Part shown: positions 21,891 through 34,516 of the stretch, in pieces
How the letters are laid out: the number at the start of each line of letters is the position of its first letter
Numbering within the stretch: the stretch's first letter is position 1
DNA from: Hypholoma sublateritium FD-334 SS-4
Taxonomy: Eukaryota; Basidiomycota; Agaricomycetes; Agaricales; Strophariaceae
Direction of reading: 5' to 3'
Assembly: GCA_000827495.1 (NCBI GenBank)
Contig: KN817551.1
Coordinates: 62,001-126,000, forward strand
Length of the DNA: 64,000 nt
Made by a program: the position numbers and the translations under genes
Notes under the pieces: generated by a model
Database searches by the model: none
What the model was told of the DNA's origin: nothing
Seen by the model: only the letters and a program-made list of their open reading frames with translations

Positions 21891-24800
21891 TGTGTGACTG
21901 GAATAAGGCTTATAGGGCGAAGCGCTTGCTTTTCCTACGTCGAGATAACATGGTTTTATACCTTGAGCGGCAGCGCCAGGTTACATATGTATCAAGAAAA
22001 AAATACAGACAGGACATTGCATGCCGCAGCGCGTGGTGGTAAAGGTCAGTCATGGGTTCGCTCTGCTTAGATGTGCTTCATTCCCCATTCTCTTCGAGAA
22101 AAGAGATGATGCGTCACTAACGCAAATGTCTATATTTAGCCTGAGGCAGGATTGGACGTTGAAAATCCTCAGAAATGCGGGGCGACTTGCTGCAACAATA
22201 TAGGCGCTGGGAATCTATAATAGAAGGCAGATGGGTAATATAGGGGTTGAACTTTATATACGGTTGTAGATGTTATCCAGCTTCGTCGCTCTCGAGTCTG
22301 ACCTCCGTCAATGCATGGATGAAGATATTAAAGCAACTGAGCAATCACCCATATCCGAGGACACGACTGGGTACGGACACTACGGAGAGAAAACGAGGTT
22401 TGATCGAATTTGATCACTCAGCGATGGTTAGATTTTTACCCAGCAGGAAAGGAGAACTCGAGACACGTACAAGGATTTATTGAGAACTTTCAACGTCATT
22501 AATCAGCTCACCCCTTCCCGCGTGGATTTGTTTTATCAAGTACTCGGAATAATGCGCTTGGAATGAGACGCGTTGTGCGTTCCTTTGTCCACTACTTATA
22601 AAGTAGGAGAATAATTACATGTATCATCCAAGTCGCTGTCTAAGTAATTGGAGATAACTTGAAGGTCCTACAACGGCGTCGTGGCTTGAATCCTAAGCTT
22701 CATTATGTCTGTCGTGCGCTTTAGGTGGCGCGCTATGAGAGAACGGGAGTTGTTCCGAAGCCGAAAATGCTTTGTAGATATCATATCACTAAAATAGCTG
22801 ATGCTCATCCGGCCGTTCCGTGTGAGCCGGCGTCGAAACGCCAATCCGCCATGTGAGCGGATTAGACTGAGCTTCCAGTGCAATGCCAAGACATAAGAAA
22901 CGTGGTGCGCCTCTTTCATGCCGACGCCACCGGTACGTCGCGAGAAATCTCCCCAGCAGTATATTACGGTAATCACAGCGGGCCCGGAGGACCATTTTCC
23001 AAAAATGGCCTTCGCTCTTGATAGAACTAGCTAGCTTGTTGCAATTTAATACAGACGAAAGTACTTCGTCGGCGCGTCTTTGAGCTTGGGGAACTTCGGT
23101 CGTTGCTTCGACCCACTTCGTGGACTTACCAGCTCTCGCGAGACATTCTCATCGACCAGGAATTCTCGGTGATCGAACATCTCTAATGCGGCTGAGATCT
23201 TCTATAAGCTTTCCTCATTCTTCGTGTTTTACTGATCTGTAGCTCTCCCCCGTTCAGTTGCCTCGATACACACGCAGTCTGTGAAAACAGCAGAACATGA
23301 TCACAAAAAACAGGCGTAGGAAGATTTGAGTTGTTGACCAGCAGTGCATATGTGCGGGATGAGCGCCGCGGCCTCCAACGTGAGCAACGGATCCACCCCC
23401 AGTGACATCGAACAGCGTATGCGAGACGGTGACATGATGAAAATGACGGACAGGCAAAAGACTGGAAATGTTGTTTATTATCACCGCTGTTTCCACAGAG
23501 ATTCGAAAGTCACCGGATAAGGCAGGGGCTGAGGAACTAGAACAGCCAGACCCCCGTTCGCAAGCCGGTGTATAGCAAGACGGGTTGGACCAGCGGAAAT
23601 GTTCCCGTGAAAGTCGGCGGGGTTCTATAACAGCATCACAGATGTATAGCCCGCATACCGGGTCACCATCCAGAGCATGCGCGCCGCAGGCGTAAGGACG
23701 GCAGGGAATATAGCTAGGAAACATATGAAGTTCAGGTGCCGAAGGGAATGGGGGGAGTGCGAGCGTTACCAGGCCGGCCGCCATCGACGCTGGCGAAGAC
23801 AATCAGCGCTGGGAAAGAGGATCTTTACGCAAGAGCGCTCATGTGGGTCGTCGAGAGCGAATGAAGAGTATTAGTTGGAGCCCATATGATCTACCTATAC
23901 GATCAGTGGGAAAGATGGGAGACCAAGAGATGGTGTACGAGCGTATTAAATGATTTCGCTGAACCTGCCGCAACCGCGCGCAATCTTCCGGATCGAACAG
24001 GGACGAGCTCCTCGCATGAGAATAAACGAACAGGAAGCCCAGAAGACGACTTAGGAAGATAAAACCTATATGCCGCGAGTGGTTAGTAAATGAGAAATAG
24101 TCGGCAGTGTGTCGAAATACATTTTGAACTCTGTTTACCGCTCACTGGAAGCGCTGTATGTTTGAATCAAATTGGTAGGCCAGGCGGCAGGCCGAGATGG
24201 ACACTGTGTGCAGATCCGAGTGAGAAAGGAGTACGCAAAGCGCGGTGTAGTGACCCACAATATATAGAAACCAGGCAAGTAGGCAATACTACTCCGTGAA
24301 TTATGCATGTGAGGCTGAGACGCACGAAGATTCGTTTACTACCGTCTGAAACGCGCACGAGACTTGCCTCACGGTCACGATATCTCCTAGTATGTTCCCA
24401 GGGACCCCTCAAGGGCCAGGCCGCTATCCAAGGATTCCAAAACGGCTACTCATGTATGGACAGAAAATCGGCAATTAGTTTCGACTAACTTGCCGGCGAC
24501 GAATGCTAAACTTCGCTGCTCCAGAATTTGCTCATCGTCGGGCCGACAAAACTGCCGTCCGAGGTTAGGCGCTAATGGTTTTTATAGCGAGAGTGTGGAG
24601 CTCAGCTGCGGTGAATCTCACATCCACGTGTGTTAGCAAGCGCGGAAGGATATCCTCCGGGGAGGTATCCTCCCGCCGCACGCGCCGGAGTCTGTCCTGA
24701 CGCACTTTCTAACCCACGGAGACGATTACACGAGGCACATTCCAGAGCGGTATTAACCGCGTGCCGTTTTCTAAGCCCGGCGGCATATTCGGCAACTCAG

Positions 24801-25661
24801 AATATGATGAGCGCCTGCCGATTGTATAAGCTAAGAGCTTAGACGGTTGCTCTTGAGATCGGGTCTCGCTGAGCGATATATATATATCGTTCCGCTCCGT
24901 CCCCTACTTACTTAGGCTTCGACTCGGAAGGGGTACTTGTGAATTAAATTGGAAATAAACCAAGCTACGGTGGGTGCCTCTGAGTGACGCATATTATATA
25001 TGCGGAAATTCGCACTATTGAGTGGGGAGCAGGAAAATTGGGTCACAGAATAAAGTTCAGCATGGATGAAATGTGTATGGCCTCAATTAGTTGACGAGTT
25101 TCCAAATGCCCAAACGCCATCATCCAAGGACTGCACTGCCTCCGTCGTGATTATGATGACGAATATTGAAAGATGTTCTCCGTTAACTCCGTCATGCATT
25201 GCGCGAGGTGAGTCGTACTTTCCAGTTCGACTTGTATACACAATCCACGTCGTATCACATTTTTACGGTTACGACCAAAACCACCGTAGTAATTGGACGA
25301 TCTGATACAGCCTTTGGGAGACTTTCAGCGTCATCGTGATATTATTTGGAGTGTAGGGTCGATCGTTGATCCGTACGCCAAGTATCCCCGGAGCGCTAAG
25401 AATTGTTGTCCCAATCCTCGCTTGCCAAAATGAGGGTCTCCGAATCGCCGGATGAATGAGGCAAATTGCGTCTCTCTACCAATCCTTATTACCCTCTCTG
25501 AGAACAAGGACTTACATAGGTTAAGCAACAAGACTGTTTGCGCTGGGCCTGGCCACTACATTTTGTTTCACCGCACGGCTGGAAATTTGAGTAAATTCTC
25601 GGAATAGGTATGGTATCGCAGTTGGAATAGTATCTTATATATCCGCTCACAGGTGGTCGGG
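21891..25661. other. Long intergenic stretch, no supported gene
   Basis: About 3.8 kb upstream of both the CVNH gene and the DUF6593 gene. The longest frame is 182 codons on the minus strand (23802-23254), Ser/Pro/Cys-rich with one hydrophobic C-terminal segment and no recognised motif; I do not call it. A short hairpin is visible at 24648-24672 (GGATATCCTCC paired with GGAGGTATCC), and a 16-nt AT palindrome lies near 24871. Nothing else was identified. Confidence 0.4.
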
Positions 25662-25668
25662 TATATAA
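25662..25668 (+). promoter_or_regulatory. TATA box of the DUF6593 gene
   Basis: TATATAA about 95 nt before the ATG at 25764. The leader between them is pyrimidine-rich, as in many highly expressed fungal genes. Confidence 0.6.
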
Positions 25669-25763
25669 TGAGAGGATTGCAGAACTCGTACACCACCCAG
25701 AGTCTCAGCTTCTATTTCATTCGCAACAAACTTCGTTCTCTCTTCTAAGTCTTTTTATTCAAC

Positions 25764-26482
25764 ATGTTTACCAATAATCCCTACGCGCAAGCAGGATGGC
25801 ACAACCCCCAAAATCCTCAGTCGATCAACAATGGGCCTTGGCATCCTAATGCCCCATACCCGCCTACCTATGGAGCTTTACCGCCCTTACACGACAAGCC
25901 ACAGTCTGTTCTCATCTTCACCTTCTCTTATTTCAACCCAGATGTATTTAACTGCATCGTCACGGGCCCCAAGGATCGTAGATATTTTGAGGTCCGCACC
26001 AGTTCAAACACGACAGTAATTTCAAAACCTGGCGAAGATTTTGCAACTATCCAATGGGGCCGCCACCCCTCTGTTGAAGCGAGGGGCGTCACATCTCGGC
26101 AGCTCACAAAAGATTTCTTGAGACTCTCGGCGGATCAAACGTACGCTTTCCAATGCCCAAATCGACTACGCATTATTTTTACGCCATCACTGTACAGGTA
26201 CAGATCAATGACTATTGGCACCCGCACATTTTCCTGGATTCCGAGAGGAGGGCAGGGAATCTATGTGAGAACATACATCTCCGATTCTGCGGGACATACT
26301 AACATACTGTACAGCTCTATAGTCATGGTCCAAATCCGCCGGAACAGTACGCCAGAATTACATTAGCTCCAGATAACAGCCAGATTGTTTTGGAAATCAC
26401 AAGCGAAGCTTTTCAAGCGAGCTTGTTTGAACCTTGCGTAATTTCCACAATTTTACTCTTTAGTGCCCGCAATATCGACTGA
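25764..26482 (+). CDS. DUF6593 domain protein
   Basis: Two exons (25764-26264, 26315-26482) separated by a 50-nt intron with a clear CTAAC branch site and CAG acceptor give 222 aa. The N-terminus is Pro/Asn/Tyr-rich (MFTNNPYAQAGWHNPQNPQS). The domain then follows the DUF6593 plan: LIFTFSYFNPDVFNCIVTGP, YFEVRTSSNTTVISKPG, FATIQWGRHPSVEARG, FLRLSADQTYAF, TFSWIP, HGPNPPEQYARITL, and the terminal LEITSEAFQASLF ... LLFSARNID. DUF6593 proteins are numerous in Agaricomycetes, lack signal peptides and have no known activity. The ending (LLFSARNID) is typical of the complete domain, so this copy appears full length and intact. Confidence 0.82.
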
Positions 26483-27727
26483 ATGTCTCTTGATTTTGTT
26501 TATCTGTATCGAATAGAATAACTTCATATCTTACCTGTATTAAACTTCATATTTATTTGCCTGTTTGGTTATCTTCTTCTCTACTATACATGCACATACC
26601 TTATTTATATGTCTTGATATTTATTAACATATTTAACGCAGATTTGACCAAATATTTTTCTTTCTAACAAAGTTCGGTCAGAAAGAAGCTAGATAAAACA
26701 ATCTTCTCTACATTAATCACTGAATCATGTAGTCTTTTACTGAGAGATATGTCGATGTCATGGGTGTTCAACATTTTAGACGAAAATATCTGCGTCCACC
26801 TCACCTCCGACGCCCGTGATTCAAAAACACCCACATCAGCCATGTATGACCCAACCGGTCAGCGCCCAACGTTCAACTCTCAACATTCACATATCCACGA
26901 AATTGCACTCTTGTTGCATCCACATATTTACTGAATTATTATACTATCTTAAAATACTCATGGGATCAAACAGTGCGTACTCCGAAGCGTAGCTCGATCT
27001 TGTGCCTTGATTGGGAGTACGCACGATCAGCGTGTCTTGATAATCAGGCGCCCGTGGGCCCACAATCAGAGCCAATTGACCCACTTAATACGCGGCGAAT
27101 GTTCAAGTCATCTTCTACTCAATAATGGGCCTCGGGACCTCGTATGAGTTTGCCCAAGTTGAGTCCCGCTGACTATGATTTTGCCAGTATATCGATGACA
27201 GAATACGCCGGGACGTCAATATGGGCATAACCGTTTCGCTTCGGCACCGAGGCTTCGAGTTTAAATGTAAGTATATTAAAGGTTACCTACAGTAAATTGC
27301 ACCTGAGAATCTAGGGCAGAGAATACGTATCGCCAAAATAACGCCCTTGGTTGCATGCAGTGTGGGCTCAGGCAATCTCCAACACTATCCATGGCCTAAG
27401 TAGGGAAGCGCAATTCATATCATGCTACAGCTTCATCAAACCTCATGATATTATTTTACTGGCTTATTGATCTCTTTGAAAGCCCCGGACGCTCAGTGCT
27501 GTGGACTATCTCAGGCGCTGAAATGCAACTGGCGCATCGAAGCGCATTTTTTCTGTACCAGACGCTTTGGATTTCATGTACCCTTATCATAGTATATCGG
27601 CGAAATTTACAGTTCCAGTGGCTCAGATCTACCTGGCCGAGGACAAAGAATGTGAAAAAAGTGTCGCTCCATCGTTGACGTTTTTAGTTGTGCTTAGGAT
27701 AACTTAGTCGCACGCGCCGCGTGCCCG
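26483..27727. other. Intergenic with hairpin, no supported gene
   Basis: AT-rich in its first third. An 11-bp perfect inverted repeat (GTGCGTACTCC at 26973-26983 and GGAGTACGCAC at 27014-27024) encloses a 30-nt loop. The 77-codon plus frame at 27445-27678 has no motif. Confidence 0.4.
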
Positions 27728-27743
27728 ACGCGACGCGACGCGT
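27728..27743. promoter_or_regulatory. MluI-box (MCB-like) cluster upstream of FHA-kinase 2
   Basis: Three overlapping ACGCG boxes (ACGCGA, ACGCGA, ACGCGT) lie about 380 nt before the kinase ATG, followed by a CACGTG E-box-like site near 27774. ACGCGT is the core bound by MBF (Swi6 with an Mbp1-type partner) in G1/S-regulated fungal genes. That this site works here is inference. Confidence 0.4.
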
Positions 27744-28118
27744 CGGTGGCCGTGCCGTATAGTCACGTGTTGTTCAAATGTGGGAGCTCTGAGTCTTGCA
27801 TTTCTTGCTGTCCAGTGTCCACTGTCGCCTCGTCAACTCCTCATTCTATGATGCTACGATGTCAGATTTCAACAACGACGCAAGCGTGGCCCATATACTG
27901 ATCTCTCAGATAGAAATGCAGCTGGCCGGGCTACCAAACTCATCGAGCTCAGACAATGCAATTTCGACGCTTTCCTTGCGCTTTGCCGGACCCTCTCCCC
28001 ATATGGAAAGGTCCAGACTAGACCGTGCCACCTTCAGCATCTACAAAACTCGCGCCTGCCACCTCTATATTGTTCCATTTGTATCCCCTCCACATCGTCA
28101 CCCACAATCGACCCACAC

Positions 28119-30330
28119 ATGGACGTCAACGCGCCCAACGAAGAGCACATCCCCATTCAGCCGTCCCTCTCGCCAACTGAGCCGGCTGAGCAAGAAGAGA
28201 TGGACGAGAAGCCAGACGTACCATCTGACTCTACCGATGAACACCTCTGGGGCCTGCTGAAGCCCATGGGCGGCGTCTCTCGCTCGCAAATCGACTTCTG
28301 GCGTATAAACCCGCATGTGAAAGTCGGCAGTGCGCTCGACAATCAGGTCGTAATCAACCACAAGAAAATCAGTGTGTTGCTCGCCTAAATACTGTCCTCC
28401 AAAAATACGAGACTGATTTATTACAGGTCCCTATCAGTGTATCTTTAAATGGGACGGGAAAGATAACTACTCCGTATGCGATTTCTCCGACACCGGGACA
28501 TATGTACGTCGGTCTAGGACTACGCGGCGCGCTGCGGCTAATTCATTATGATAGGTGGGTAATAATTTAATCGGAAAAGGAAAAGCATGCATCTTGAGGG
28601 ACGGGCAAGAGGTGTCATTCGGCTCCCTATTTGTCGGCCTAGACGAGGATATGGAGGACGACTTCCGTACGTTATTTCGCCATTTTCAGTTTGAAGGATT
28701 GGAATACTTACCGCATGTGATATATCATCAGGGTTTGTATACAGACGCGTCGTATACATCCCGCCGCCAAAGGGAATGCTCATCGATTACGACGTCTCCT
28801 GGCCACTTGGGGAGGGTGCGATGGGCACAGTCTTGAGCGTTATGCACAGAACGTCAGGTGAATGGCGTGCAGCGAAGCGCATCAAACTAAGCAAGACGCG
28901 GCCGCGGAGGGGGTTGTCGGCTCTCGCAATCGCTAAGCGCGAGGTCACTGTGATGAAGCAACTCAAGCATCCAAACATATGCAAAATGTATGAATCTTAT
29001 GTCTGTGAAGAAGACGATACGCTGGGTGAGTGATGCGCGATGTGCGACTCGGACGGGATTTCTCCTTTCTGAATGTGTCAAAACAGATATCATCATGGAG
29101 GTCGTTAAAGGCGTGAACCTGAGAGAATACGCCCTGGAAACGGAAAACGGTCTTCGTGTGTCCCAACAACTCGATAGTACGCGTCTACTAACAACTAAAT
29201 ATTCACAGCGGAAATAACGATGAAACATATTACTTATCAACTATGCGAGGCGATGGCAGTGAGTAACGATTTTTATTTATTTTTCTATTAGGCATGTCGT
29301 AACTGATGGGTACACAGTATGTTCACGCTCAAGGAATCACACACCGTGATCTCACGCCTCCCGTGCGGCATCTCTGCTAATTCCTCCCTGGCCGCGAAAT
29401 CTCATCATATTTGTTCTTAGAACATCCTACTAGATATCAGCGAACAACCACCTATTGTCAAAGTCGCGGATTTCGGCACGGCAAAAATAGTCCACGACGG
29501 AACAGCACTTCTCGTAAGCGTTCCCCATGCCCGCAAGGCAGAAAGTATACTAAGAATCTCTGTTAGAGTTCGTGCGGCACAGCCTACTTCGTCGCCCCGG
29601 AGATGCGAAGTAACGCGAGACTGAAAGGCGCATGTACTAATCTCGTCGACAGCTTTAGCTTGGGAGCGGTTCTCTACTACTGGTACTTCTACTTCATCTC
29701 TCGGCTTCTACCATACTGTGCTCATATACCGCCGACAGTTTGACCTTGAACGTTCCCTTTCTCCGGGTCCAGCCTGATAGGCAGAACCAGGATCTGGAAA
29801 CACACATTAAGGCGAGAAAGCGCGATCTGACAGGCTTGAAGGGCAGATCCGTCAGCGAAGAAGGTTCGTCTTGCCCTTTCCACAGGACAGAGCAAAGTTC
29901 CCACCTCATCTTCACAGTGACCGACATCATTACCCGCCTCATGTCTACACAGCCGATGAGACGTTACACTATGCGCGGTGTCCTCATGCATGCCTGGTTC
30001 AAGGAGTACCAGCCGCCGTACAAGTTTCCACGGGAGGCATATGAGGACGAGGCGAAGGAGGTTACGCGGGAACTGAGCAGGACACCCAGGAACGGTGTGA
30101 AAGGGAAGGGGCGCTCGCTTGGTAGAGCGCTGAATCTCTCCGCAGTTTTGGAAGAGGAGGCCGAGGCCGCTGCGCGCGTCGCGTCTATTCCCGCGGGCGG
30201 GGACGTTGAGATGGCGCTGTCGACGCCTATGAAGAAGGCGAAGGCGGCCACGGCGCTGCGCCGATCTAGCCGTCCCAACAAGGGCGTTCCTCCTAAGAGA
30301 TTGGCTGGCATCCGGACGCCCAAAAAGTGA
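28119..30330 (+). CDS. FHA domain plus protein kinase, copy 2 (catalytic Lys to Thr)
   Basis: Paralogue of the gene at 11.7-14.0 kb with the same exon order. The N-terminus MDVNAPNEEHIPIQPSLSPT leads into HLWGLLKPMGGVSRSQIDFW, VKVGSALDNQVVINHKKIS and, after an intron, PYQCIFKWDGKDNYSVCDF. Kinase landmarks: LGEGAMGTVLSV, WRAAKRI, REVTVMKQLKHPNICKMYES, YQLCEAMAYVHAQGITHRDL, VADFGTA and CGTAYFVAPEM. The catalytic loop reads HRDLTPP joined to NILLD, whereas copy 1 has HRDLKPT joined to NILV, so the phosphate-contacting lysine is a threonine (AAG to ACG). The C-terminus shares SLGRALNLSAVLEEE and GDVEMALSTPMKK with copy 1 and is rich in basic residues, like a nuclear localisation signal. It may have weak or no kinase activity. 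An upstream frame at 27859 (MSDFNNDASVAHIL) could be an extra exon, but I see no support. Confidence 0.8.
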
Positions 30331-33030
30331 CCAGTGTCTCGTCGTGGGGTGGCATGTTTGGGCTCCGTTAAACAATCTATCAAATCTTAGCTCACTAGAC
30401 ACGCATCAGTGTTCGAGTAATTATAATACTTAATGTGTTAGTAATAGTAGGTGTGCCGTCTGACAGGTATACACATACTTAACCTGAAGTGATTTAGTCT
30501 GTACAACCGCACCCAGAGAAAATATTCATGATCAAGGGATAGCTATCATAACAAGCCAAGGGGGAAATGTGTTCACAACTTTCTTATAAATGTCGGAGGC
30601 CATTGCATTCACGATATGTCACACTGATGGTGGCATAGTAAAACGTTGCGTTAAGAGCGGCCGATTTATGCTTTTCGTCTGTATATATTCACATTGCATA
30701 TGCAAAGTGCCCTGCCGCACGTACAATGTTCGTCCGTCTGTAAGTGTAATAGTGCCTGTGCGGCTGGCCCGTTCCTCGACTATGGATGAATATCGAGCAT
30801 TGATCATATCCAAGTCGGCATCCGCTTTAGCCAGGTCTGGCGCTTGATCCCAGGTCCCAATCAATGATTCTTTTCAAGAATTTAGTCAAGCCCAGGAACC
30901 AATGTCCACCATACGAAAGGAATGGACGTCCTGACTAGAAATCAATAGCGGGCGTGTGGTCGGTGGCATGGAAGGGCAGAGCTCATCTCGTTAGCGCGCT
31001 CCGGAAACCCCGCGCTCCATGTTGCACTCGTCGAATAGCGTTTGGTTGCCAACGCTAAGCTCGAGATATAGGGGTGGCTACGGACTGGGGCAGACTGCGT
31101 ACAAAGAGGCGCGCTTGCGGAAATGTTAATCAAGCCACCGCACTGAGCGCGGTCATGAGAAGGCAATTCCGAATACCCGCGCGGGCGTTCGCCAAGCTCG
31201 CTACGGCGATAAGTGAGACTCACCCAGCACGGGACAATTGCGAGAGTGACAGTATGGGGAGGCTGATGCGAGAGGCAGCACAATGGGGCGCGCCCACACA
31301 CACACCAGTCTGATGACCCCATGGGGACGAGCGTCACTTCAGTGCAGACGGGGCGTCGCACTCCGCGAAGTCGCCGCACTAAACAGCATGTACGGATGTG
31401 CACGACCTCCTGCGCATTCGCGGAAACGCGTACGGAAATGGGGAGAGATGTGAAGGCGTAAAAGCGTCACGCGACAAAGCCGGTGCCCCTCATTGGGACG
31501 AACACACTAGCGAGAATAAAAATGAAACTAGAAATGACTCATGAGACAGGTAGAAGATACAGCTTACGGGCAAAAATGTAGGGAGGACTTAGATTGGTTG
31601 ATGATGTAGATAGCCTACGTGAGGGGGAGGGTATAAATGGGGAGAGAGAGAAATATCGGAAATGATACGGCACACCTTGAGGTGGCCTCAGACCTACGGC
31701 GCGGCAAAAATGCCTGAAAGATGGGAGATATGACCGTCAGTTCTTTCATACGAGCGCAGGTAAGAGGGCGCGAATTGAGAGACGCACCTGATTTACTGGA
31801 TGACATGCGTATTCGCGGAAGATAATCGCCTCCGTACGACAGTGAGTTCACTGCTGCCTGTGCGTTATAATGTCAGTCGTGCAGTCATGCCCCACATTGG
31901 GCCATCGCAGCGACGCAAAAGTACTACCCTTGTCCCAACCACCGTGGTACACATAAGTACAACGCTGCATATTCCACCCTTTCACGAGGTGCGCCCACGT
32001 CCAGTCCACCTGCTGGTCGAATTTGGGTCGAATGGCAGGCAACGCTTCGGCGAAAAGAGGTACGAAAAGTGACACCGCGCAGAGTCCATTCATAGAAGAG
32101 GGACGTATCGCAGTCTATTCAGGAGGAGCACGGCGCGCAGAGAACGGACGTGAACGTCTAGGTGCGAGATACTTTGGAAATAAAAAAGAGCCACAAAGCA
32201 ACCACAACTTGAACTTGAAAGGGGAGAGTCGGACTCGCGCGTGGTTGAATTGTTTGCATTTAATTAGCACCGACTCCGCGTTCCGCGCTGCCGGTTTCCG
32301 TCCATCGGCCGCCGCCCTGGTTCCTACGCCCGAGCCAGTCTACGCGTTGGTGTCCCCGATACATTTATGTACTTAGAGGAATTTTAGCAGATGATTTGAA
32401 AATTGACAGTAGATTTCTATTGAAATAGAGAAATTTAATTATATTCTCACTTCTCACTACAGCTAGAGCACCGGCCGGCGAGAATCGACGGCGGCGCGCG
32501 GTCGGTGTACTATGTATGCTCCTTCGGATACGGCGCGTAAATTACTTAGAGTTACCTGGGCGTGTATTCCAGACGACGGAGTCGCTATCCAGTTTTGAGA
32601 TCTCGAACCGCCTGCCGCGCACAGCACAGACGCTATGTACTGCTTATCGCACGGATGGCGTTGATTATCTAGCGAGAAAACCTCAGTTCGTGCTATGTTT
32701 CATCACCGCCTCGACGCTCTCGCGCGGATACCTTTGATAGTTCGCTATGTTCGCTGGGTCCCAAAAGTACAGCAACATATGATCACATCCCAAAGCGAAA
32801 GGTCTTTATCCAATAGAACTTCGTATATTTTGGGTGCCGTCGACGTCTGGAAAATATCAGCAATTAGTTTCTTGTCTAACCACTTTTGATTAGAAAATAT
32901 ATGACAGTTGACATATACTCGTAGCAGAATACGCTTTGCTCGGATAGATGTGTGTAATACTCTTTTTTCATTTAAAATAAGCACCAAATAAGCACATATC
33001 TCTCTCGACAGTTACAGTTCCCTCTCTTTA
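30331..33030. other. Intergenic, no supported gene
   Basis: 2.7 kb with only short frames (at most about 150 codons, low complexity, no motifs) on both strands. The sequence is GC-rich at 30950-32350 and AT-rich from 32380 on. No repeats shared with other parts of the window were found. The 5' end of membrane copy b may have an additional small exon just before 33031, since a CTTTAG acceptor precedes it. Confidence 0.4.
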
Positions 33031-34271
33031 GGCTACCCCATATCTGATATCGCGGACCCGAATGTTTCCGTTCAACAAGTAGTTATCAATGGGGCAGTGA
33101 GTTCCTCGATGCTAGGAATTCTTCTGCAGGGTGGGTACAAAACCAAGCGCTTGCGTGAAGGCATGGGCTGACATAGATTGTTGCAGGTATTTACACAACT
33201 GTCTATCTTGCTACTGCGTATATATACCGTAAGACGGCTCGATCCTTGGGAGGATGGCTATTGAAAGGGTTTTTAGTCACCAGGAAGTCCAAGAGGAGAT
33301 TTTGGGTGCTCTTAGCAATCACAAGCTTATACGCGCTGGCCGTCGTCGAAACTGTGATTAATTGGGTATTGGTTACATCAATAGTTGGAATGACCGGACA
33401 GCCAACCATCAGTTCCTACTTCTACTTATTAGCAGGGGCAAATTGGGCAGCAATTCTCAACATTGTCTGCGACTGCTTAATTTCAGTGATCGCCGATGCA
33501 TTAATTGTAAGCAGAACCTTCATATTTGAACCAACTATGCGCTGATTAATAAAGATATGGCGATGCTACGCAGTATGGGATAACTCTCTCCGAATCATCG
33601 TCGTGCCATTCGTACTCGTTCTCGCTGAGACTGGTAGGTGTTTACCTCTATAAATGCGGCACGAAAGATTTAATCGTACTATTTGAGCAGGATTCTACGT
33701 TAATTCTATAATAATGATCCTCATTGCAAATTTCGAACCAGCAGATAATGTAGCCCAAACTATCAATTGGCTTATAACCGGCGCACTGTTTTCGACAGTG
33801 GCTACGACGATGGTCTCCACAGTCCTGATAATCTACCGCATCTACTCCGTGACACGCAAGAACGTCATGATCCGCGGAGGCAGCCGGTACACGCACATCC
33901 TCGATCTGCTTGTACAATCCGATGCACTGTACGTCTTCGGGTCACTGCTGCTAGCGATTCCACTGGTCCTTCCCGTCACGAACACGAGCGAGGTCCGTGT
34001 GCTTACTGCACAGTACTACTCAGGGTCAATATTCCCCTTTACAGCCGTGAGCGATTATTTTCATCATCTCAGCATGATCCTGATGGACTCCAAGGGGGTT
34101 GCACCTACCCTGATGGTGGCGCGCCTCGCGCTCGGCACATCCCGCAACGCGGGACGCAGTGTACAGTCTGCACATATATCTGAGATCCAGTTCCATGCGA
34201 CGAGTGCGATATCTGCTTCATCCGGAGATAGACAGGTGTATTCTCCCCCAAAGGATCAGGAGGGACCTTGA
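33031..34271 (+). CDS. Seven-helix-type membrane protein, copy b
   Basis: Paralogue of copies a and c. Exons read GYPISDIADPNVSVQQVVIN ... GILLQ, then GIYTTVYLATAYIYRKTARS, the helix SLYALAVVETVINWVLVTSI, NIVCDCLISVIADALI, IWRCYAVWDNSLRIIVVPFV, FYVNSIIMILIANFEPADNV, a loop with IYRIYSVTRKNVMIRGGSRY, further helices, and GVAPTLMVARLALGTSRNAG before a polar tail ending KDQEGP. Introns with clear GT-AG ends separate these blocks. No ATG in frame precedes GYPISD within this exon, and an acceptor-like CTTTAG lies directly before it, so a small upstream first exon is expected; 33109 is the first internal ATG. Function is unknown, probably a membrane-embedded receptor-like or channel-like protein. 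Its 3' end faces the truncated SDR copy 1, mirroring copy c with SDR copy 3. Confidence 0.65.
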
Positions 34272-34516
34272 AAGAAAGTGTATCTAATCAGATTATCTAC
34301 CTTAAATAATACCGTCCACCAGCACCCGCTGATTTATCTCAAGCCATGCCTACTATACATTTCGTCTTTCTTGGGATTTCTGAATAGAGATTACGATTGT
34401 GGTTCAACTGGATCATAATTGGAGAACGGGATAGAACAGTATCTTATAGAATCCTTGCAGCATGTAGAGACAGCGGAAAAGCCACTGCATTATCGCAATA
34501 TATATTCGCTGAAAGG

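Noticed and set aside
23254..23802. 182-codon minus ORF
   Set aside because: No motif, odd composition, no promoter or splice support; probably chance.
24871..24886. AT palindrome CGATATATATATATCG
   Set aside because: Simple AT repeat with no associated gene or element.
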